From Nitrososphaerales archaeon TH5893 (lineage in GTDB: Archaea; Thermoproteota; Nitrososphaeria; Nitrososphaerales; Nitrososphaeraceae): a DNA stretch of 17,872 nucleotides. The DNA lies in assembly GCA_014523685.1 (NCBI GenBank), contig JAATVT010000254.1, positions 1 to 17,872 of the forward strand, read 5' to 3'. Positions 14,401 to 17,872 of the stretch are shown here, piece by piece. The notes below the pieces were generated by a model, which worked only from the letters and a program-made list of their open reading frames with translations, ran no database searches and was not told the origin of the DNA. The position numbers and the translations under genes are program-made. Each line of letters opens with the position of its first letter. Position 1 is the stretch's first letter.

Positions 14401-15132
14401 TCAATATTTCTGACCTGGACATAGATTACTTGATTCGAGTGACATAAATCGTGGACACCTTTCGAGGATCCCTGCAACTTTTTCAGGAATTCTGTTCTCT
14501 ATGAAGGGTATTATTGACAGCACACTTACTCTTGATGTCTTTTCAATAGTTTCCACTATCATTTCCTTCTTAACTGGGTCATTCCAACTGGTTAAGTCAT
14601 TGAGTATGATCCCCGTGACACTCAGACCATAATCTAGACAAGCCCTCACAGTAAGTAGGATGTGATTTATCATACCTAGCTGAAAACGTGCCACGATAAT
14701 GACTGGAAGATTTATAGCTTTAGCAAAATCCACAAGACTCTTCGTTCTTGTTAGAGGCACCATAATTCCCCCGATCCCCTCGACTATCATCTGATCATGT
14801 GCTGACGCTAATTTAGTATATGATCTTACGGCTCCAGCTATGTCAACTTTATCAGATTTTTTTATAAGGCTAGCAGTGTATGGTGCTGTTGGTAAGGAGG
14901 AGAAAAAGGGGTTTATATTATTGTATTTATCTTTAACCTTAGTAATATCCAAAAGCATTGCCACGTCTGCTGATTTATACTTGGAATTGTATTTCTTGCT
15001 TGCTGTTGCGAACGGCTTCATTATCCCAATATCCAATCCTTTTCTCTTCAGGTTCAATGCAATGGCCGCGGCTATTGTTGTCTTTCCTACACACGTATCC
15101 GTTCCAGTTATAAAGAATCCTTTCCCTTGCAA
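14401..15132 (-). CDS. bioD: Dethiobiotin synthetase
   Basis: BioD carboxylates 7,8-diaminopelargonic acid with ATP and CO2 to close the ureido ring of dethiobiotin. The 243-residue product has the P-loop GTDTCVGKTT (10-19), the catalytic lysine in IMKPFATA (K39), SADVAMLL (D56), PTAPYTAS (81-88) and VEGIGGIMVPL (E118), all in family order. The start is TTG at 15132; a stop lies six codons further upstream and no ATG intervenes. It is transcribed away from bioA across a 40-bp gap, so the two share or interleave promoters. Confidence 0.94.
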   Translation of the reverse strand: MQGKGFFITGTDTCVGKTTIAAAIALNLKRKGLDIGIMKPFATASKKYNSKYKSADVAMLLDITKVKDKYNNINPFFSSLPTAPYTASLIKKSDKVDIAGAVRSYTKLASAHDQMIVEGIGGIMVPLTRTKSLVDFAKAINLPVIIVARFQLGMINHILLTVRACLDYGLSVTGIILNDLTSWNDPVKKEMIVETIEKTSRVSVLSIIPFIENRIPEKVAGILERCPRFMSLESSNLCPGQKY

Positions 15133-15172
15133 AATAATAGTTATTATTTACCATGGGAAGGATTTAATTGGA
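15133..15172. promoter_or_regulatory. bioD/bioA divergent intergenic region
   Basis: Only 40 bp separate the two TTG start codons. The AT-rich AAATAATAGTTATTATTTA (15132-15150) is close to palindromic and could hold a TATA element for either direction, though for ordinary TATA-to-start distances one or both promoters would have to lie inside the opposite coding sequence. It is also a possible site for a shared biotin-responsive regulator; no such operator is proven. Confidence 0.4.
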
Positions 15173-16528
15173 TTGGATCTAGAGCAAGCAGATAAACAAT
15201 TTGTATGGCATCCTTATACACAGATGAAGGACTGGTTGCAGTGGAACAACAAGGTAATCGTCAAAGGTAATGGATTTTATCTCATCGATACTGATGGGAA
15301 TAGATATCTCGACGGATGCGCAAGCATGTGGTGCAATGTCTGGGGTCACACTAATAAAGAAATTATTGATTCGATTATAACACAAGTAAAGCAATTGCAG
15401 CATTCATCTCTCTTTGGATTGGGAAATCGACCTGCAATAGAGTTGGCAGAAATCCTGCTTAAAATTTCGAAACAAATGGATCACGTATTTTATTCGGATA
15501 ATGGTTCAACAGCAATTGAGGTTGCTTTAAAGATGAGTGTTCAGTATTGGAGGAACAAGGGATACAATAGAAAAAATAGGTTCCTTTCCTTGGAACATGG
15601 ATATCATGGTGATACATTAGGCGCTATGTCCATAGGTTATGTTCCGGAGTACTTCCGCCACTACAAATCAGTATTGCGACTGTCAAAAAGGATTTCTCCT
15701 CCGAAATCTTCCACACTAGATGACTTTCGAATTCACGTCAAACAGGATTACATTGATAATTTAGAGAGATTTTTTTCTAAATATAGTGACACATGTTGCG
15801 CCATGGTTATGGAAAGTGGAGCACAAATAGCCGGTGGTGTAAATGTATATCCTTACGGGTTTCAGAAAGCAGTATCCGAATTGTGCAATAAGTACGACAT
15901 TCTATTAGTAGTTGACGAAATTGCAACGGGATTTGGTAGGTTAGGAAATATGGTTGAATACTTAGCCCAAAGATCTAATCCAGACATTGTTTGCATGGGA
16001 AAGGCTCTAACTGGTGGCTATTCCCCCCTTGCAGTCACCCTTTGTAAGAACGAGGTTTACTCCGCATTCCTTTCAGATTATTCAGAAAATAAACACTTTT
16101 GTCATGGACACACATATACCGGTCACCCAATTGGGTGTTCCGTTGCCATAACAAACCTCCGCCTATATCGAAAACATGATTTAGTGGAGAATATACGAAG
16201 AAATAGCATTTATCTCAGAGCTAGGCTTAAGGAAATGCAGGCCTCTCCGGTGGTAGGCAGAATTGTACATAAAGGACTCCTAGGCGCCATTGACTTAGTA
16301 AATAAGAAAGAAAAAAAACAGGAACCAATACAGTCGTTAGACTATCATGGAAAAAAAATTTCAACCAGTAATTACATAATGCGTGAGGCGATTAAAATGG
16401 GGGTATTCATGAGAGGTTTGGGTGACACAATTGTTATAATCCCTCCCCTTGCAATAGGGAAAAGGGACTTTAAGTTTCTATTAGATGTGATATGCGAATT
16501 GATCAAAAAAATTGAGGTTATGGTGTAA
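15173..16528 (+). CDS. bioA: Adenosylmethionine-8-amino-7-oxononanoate aminotransferase
   Basis: BioA, a PLP enzyme that transfers an amino group from SAM to KAPA to make 7,8-diaminopelargonate, the substrate of BioD. 451 residues from TTG at 15173. Motifs: FVWHPYTQM (10-18), DGCASMWCNVWGH (47-59), YSDNGSTAIEVALKM (107-121, PLP phosphate loop), LEHGYHGDTLGAMSIG (140-155), VVDEIATGFGR (246-256, D248 to the PLP nitrogen), MGKALTGGYSP (275-285, K277 forming the Schiff base) and GHTYTGHPIGC (312-322). The reading frame stays open far upstream opposite bioD, but the family N-terminus begins at this TTG (MDLEQADKQFVWHPYT). It is divergent from bioD. Confidence 0.93.
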   Translation: MDLEQADKQFVWHPYTQMKDWLQWNNKVIVKGNGFYLIDTDGNRYLDGCASMWCNVWGHTNKEIIDSIITQVKQLQHSSLFGLGNRPAIELAEILLKISKQMDHVFYSDNGSTAIEVALKMSVQYWRNKGYNRKNRFLSLEHGYHGDTLGAMSIGYVPEYFRHYKSVLRLSKRISPPKSSTLDDFRIHVKQDYIDNLERFFSKYSDTCCAMVMESGAQIAGGVNVYPYGFQKAVSELCNKYDILLVVDEIATGFGRLGNMVEYLAQRSNPDIVCMGKALTGGYSPLAVTLCKNEVYSAFLSDYSENKHFCHGHTYTGHPIGCSVAITNLRLYRKHDLVENIRRNSIYLRARLKEMQASPVVGRIVHKGLLGAIDLVNKKEKKQEPIQSLDYHGKKISTSNYIMREAIKMGVFMRGLGDTIVIIPPLAIGKRDFKFLLDVICELIKKIEVMV

Positions 16529-16641
16529 TTATAAAAACTAGGTGAACTCATCCTTCATATTGGGTTTAGCTCTTTCTTGGACAGCTCAAGCGGTAATATG
16601 CAACTGGTTTGAGGTGTAATTTATTGTGTAAGTGTCACATC
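16529..16641. other. Gap between bioA and the recombinase gene
   Basis: Convergent 3' ends of bioA (plus) and the recombinase (minus). It holds a TATA-like TTATAAAAAC at 16529-16538, a weak stem (CTCAA/TTGAG across 16584-16610) and, at the right end, the left copy of the TAAGTGTCA repeat. No ORF or complete RNA gene is evident. Confidence 0.4.
16629..16637 (+). repeat. Left copy of the inverted repeat flanking the recombinase
   Basis: TAAGTGTCA lies 4 nt outside the recombinase stop codon. Its exact reverse complement, TGACACTTA, lies at 17332-17340 beyond the other end of the gene. With one indel the match extends outward to TTGT(G)TAAGTGTCA, about 13 positions. Confidence 0.5.
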
Positions 16642-17307
16642 TCAGTCGCTAGCTATTTTTTGACGGATCTCGTCTGAGTTGACTTGTCTTTTATTTGATT
16701 GGGAGAAGACCATGCCGTTAATGTCGTTTAATTCCTTGTAGAGACGAGCTTTGGAAATTCTTAAAACATTGGCAATTCTAGTTCTGGGTGTATTTTCAGC
16801 AAGTAATTGGATTAGAGTATTCTTATCTACATTCTTGACTGGCCTACCAATCCCCTTTCCAGATTCCTTTGCCCGTCTCATTCCGTCCTTTGTTCTTTGG
16901 ACTAATAATTCTCTTTCTCTTTCGGCGACCCATGTCAGTATGCCGAGCATCAACTTCCTCACCCCTGGTTCAGTACTTTGCAAAAATGACTCTTTTGGAG
17001 AACATGAAATAATTGGTGAATATTCTTCTACGGCCTTGATCGCGTCTAGCGTGTCCCAAAAATTTCTTCCTACCCTAGATAGTTCGTATATTAGCACTGC
17101 ATCAACAGGTTCAATTTTAATGAGCTCTAGCATATCGTGAAAAGCGTGTCTTTTCACTGCTGGGATTTTCCCACTCACTGCTGAATCTTCAAAGTAGTAC
17201 AAAATCTGGTAGTCCTGCCCAAAGGCCCATCTTTCTATTGCCATTTTTTGGTTTAATACCGTTTGCTCCTCTGTGCTGACGCGGACATAAGCAATTGCAT
17301 AACGCAT
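16642..17307 (-). CDS. Serine recombinase (resolvase/invertase family)
   Basis: A 221-residue site-specific recombinase of the small serine (resolvase/invertase) type. The catalytic domain has AYVRVSTEEQ with S11 as nucleophile, DSAVSGK (41-47), YELSRVGRNF (74-83; R78 and R81 in the family's LxRxxR pattern) and the long helix WVAERERELLVQRTKDGMRR. KGIGRPVK (151-158) links to a C-terminal helix-turn-helix (about 163-193: LIQLLAENTPRTRIANVLRI, then SKARLYKEL). Start ATG at 17305-17307. It lies between bioA and the bioB tail on the minus strand, flanked by an inverted TAAGTGTCA repeat. It may be a resident of a small mobile or invertible element; no transposase accompanies it. Confidence 0.93.
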   Translation of the reverse strand: MRYAIAYVRVSTEEQTVLNQKMAIERWAFGQDYQILYYFEDSAVSGKIPAVKRHAFHDMLELIKIEPVDAVLIYELSRVGRNFWDTLDAIKAVEEYSPIISCSPKESFLQSTEPGVRKLMLGILTWVAERERELLVQRTKDGMRRAKESGKGIGRPVKNVDKNTLIQLLAENTPRTRIANVLRISKARLYKELNDINGMVFSQSNKRQVNSDEIRQKIASD

Positions 17308-17331
17308 AGTTTATCACCAAAAAATAGGGGT

Positions 17332-17340
17332 TGACACTTA
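17332..17340 (-). repeat. Right copy of the inverted repeat flanking the recombinase
   Basis: TGACACTTA, the perfect reverse complement of 16629-16637. It lies 25-33 nt upstream of the recombinase start codon, overlapping the expected promoter region, and forms half of the dyad annotated at 17332-17366. Confidence 0.5.
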
Positions 17341-17366
17341 ACAAGGGTATTGTCACAAAAGTGTGA
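17332..17366. promoter_or_regulatory. Dyad upstream of the recombinase, possible res site or operator
   Basis: TGACACTT (17332-17339) and AAGTGTGA (17359-17366) form an imperfect 35-bp dyad (7 of 8 positions complementary). A further inner TCACA/TGTGA pair occurs at 17353-17366. A dyad of this size just upstream of a serine recombinase gene resembles a recombinase-binding subsite; resolvases often bind there and repress their own gene. Confidence 0.4.
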
Positions 17367-17370
17367 TTAA

Positions 17371-17577
17371 ATGTTCAAAAATGGTACTATTTTTTTGTTA
17401 TCTGCGGGCAATTGCACTTACTACATTGAAGGTGAAAAAAAGGTACTTTATAATTCGGGTCTAAATATGGGTCCTTATTCATACACCTTTCAAAGGAGAA
17501 GAAAACTGCGAAATTCGCCGATTACCATCATTCGAGTCGACATATCCGGAGAGTTCAGTACTTCTTACCTACTTTGA
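17371..17577 (+). CDS. Small hypothetical ORF
   Basis: An open frame of 68 codons from the ATG at 17371, divergent from the recombinase and starting 4 nt after the dyad. The product (MFKNGTIFLLSAGNCTYYIE, ending SGEFSTSYLL) is unrecognised; it has alternating hydrophobic and polar residues suggesting beta strands, one cysteine, and a basic middle (FQRRRKLRN). No clear TATA box precedes it. It could be a remnant or a cargo gene of the recombinase element, or non-coding. Confidence 0.3.
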   Translation: MFKNGTIFLLSAGNCTYYIEGEKKVLYNSGLNMGPYSYTFQRRRKLRNSPITIIRVDISGEFSTSYLL

Positions 17578-17772
17578 ACCTTATATGTAGCCAACAACGC
17601 ATCATTGGACTAAATTTTGGTTATTAGTATTCAGTTTTATTCATGATGGTGGATATTGAACTCAGCATATCTTCTTCAGCTATTCAGAATCGACAATTTC
17701 GGGTATAGGGGGTGGGGGTTTCAAAAGATTTTTGGCAATATAATGATGGATTATCCCTAACTATCCGATACT
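17578..17772. other. Non-coding stretch beside the bioB tail
   Basis: 195 bases between the small ORF and the bioB stop. No ORF of note. It contains the G-rich run at 17701-17718 and a short GATAT/ATATC stem near 17652-17671. On the minus strand, just downstream of the bioB stop, lie C-rich and T-rich runs that could take part in termination. Confidence 0.35.
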
Positions 17773-17872
17773 CTAAGACTCTGTAACCTTTAGCCCAATG
17801 CCCCTTATCATTTTCAAGTCATCATCCACACGGTTCCCACCTGTAGTAAGATAGCCTCCGCTGATTATTCCG
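17773..17872 (-). CDS. bioB: Biotin synthase, C-terminal fragment (cut by the window edge)
   Basis: The minus-strand frame ending in TAG at 17773-17775 runs open to the window edge. Its last 32 residues read GIISGGYLTTGGNRVDDDLK and MIRGIGLKVTES. This matches the C-terminal pattern of biotin synthase (GNYLTT.G....EDL.MI...G), the radical SAM enzyme that inserts sulfur into dethiobiotin, the product of BioD. The neighbouring bioA and bioD support the call. The catalytic CxxxCxxC region lies outside the window, so the evidence is short. Confidence 0.7.
   Translation of the reverse strand, partial: GIISGGYLTTGGNRVDDDLKMIRGIGLKVTES

Noticed and set aside
14209-14424. 71-codon plus-strand ORF
   Set aside because: It overlaps the tRNA-Asn gene and its promoter and runs into bioD; no protein-like features.
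14840-15172. Upstream in-frame extension of bioA to an ATG at 14840
   Set aside because: It runs antisense through bioD, whose motifs are clear, and adds 111 residues unlike any aminotransferase N-terminus; the family sequence begins at the TTG at 15173.
16572-16625. Possible tRNA fragment or attachment site (GGACAGCTCAAGCGGTAA region)
   Set aside because: The start resembles a D arm, but no acceptor, anticodon or T stem can be formed and no matching tRNA end is present in the window.
16751-17140. 129-codon ORF opposite the recombinase
   Set aside because: Shadow of the serine recombinase on the other strand, which has complete catalytic motifs.
17578-17772. C/D box RNA in the gap before bioB
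   Set aside because: C-like and D-like boxes occur but not in the required order or with terminal pairing.
1-17872. CRISPR array or tandem repeats
   Set aside because: No regularly spaced direct repeats were seen; the only repeats are the short inverted ones described.

Overview
The window looks like chromosomal DNA of an ammonia-oxidising-type archaeon (Thaumarchaeota/Nitrososphaeria); the phylum is inferred, not proven. The signs are an archaeal-type S10/spc ribosomal protein operon that carries the RNase P protein Rpp29 and S4e, an archaeal 20S proteasome alpha subunit, TATA-box promoters about 25-35 nt upstream of start codons, overlapping stop/start codons (TAATG, ATGA), frequent TTG starts, a tRNA-Asn with an insertion and no encoded CCA, and an archaeal thiolase/DUF35 pair.

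Layout. (1) 109-2399: proteasome alpha subunit, a thioredoxin-fold protein with a CPGC motif, and a SPOUT-fold RNA methyltransferase, all on the plus strand. (2) 2518-10341: ribosomal block in the order uL3, uL4, uL23, uS19, uL22, uS3, uL29, Rpp29, uS17, uL14, uL24, eS4, uL5, uS14, uS8, uL6. The uL2 gene expected between uL23 and uS19 is absent, and a TATA-like element sits at that junction. The late spc genes (L32e, L19e, L18, S5, L30, L15, secY) do not follow uL6. (3) 10461-13591: a tightly packed four-gene metabolic operon: sugar-phosphate nucleotidyltransferase, luciferase-like (probably F420-dependent) oxidoreductase, SCP-x-type thiolase, and DUF35 zinc-ribbon/OB protein. Its pathway cannot be read from the sequence and it is the best candidate here for undescribed biology. 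(4) 13670-14065: an orphan protein. (5) 14146-14257, minus strand: tRNA-Asn(GUU) interrupted by a 38-nt insertion between the D-arm and the anticodon stem. (6) 14401-17872: biotin locus. bioD (minus) and bioA (plus) are divergent from a 40-bp gap, and the last residues of a probable bioB enter from the right edge on the minus strand. A serine recombinase gene, flanked by a 9-bp inverted repeat and related half-sites, lies between bioA and bioB, with a small unassigned ORF beside it.

Functionally, the left 10 kb is translation and protein quality control, the middle is a small acyl-CoA/nucleotide-sugar/F420 redox operon of unknown product, and the right is biotin synthesis interrupted by a recombinase module.
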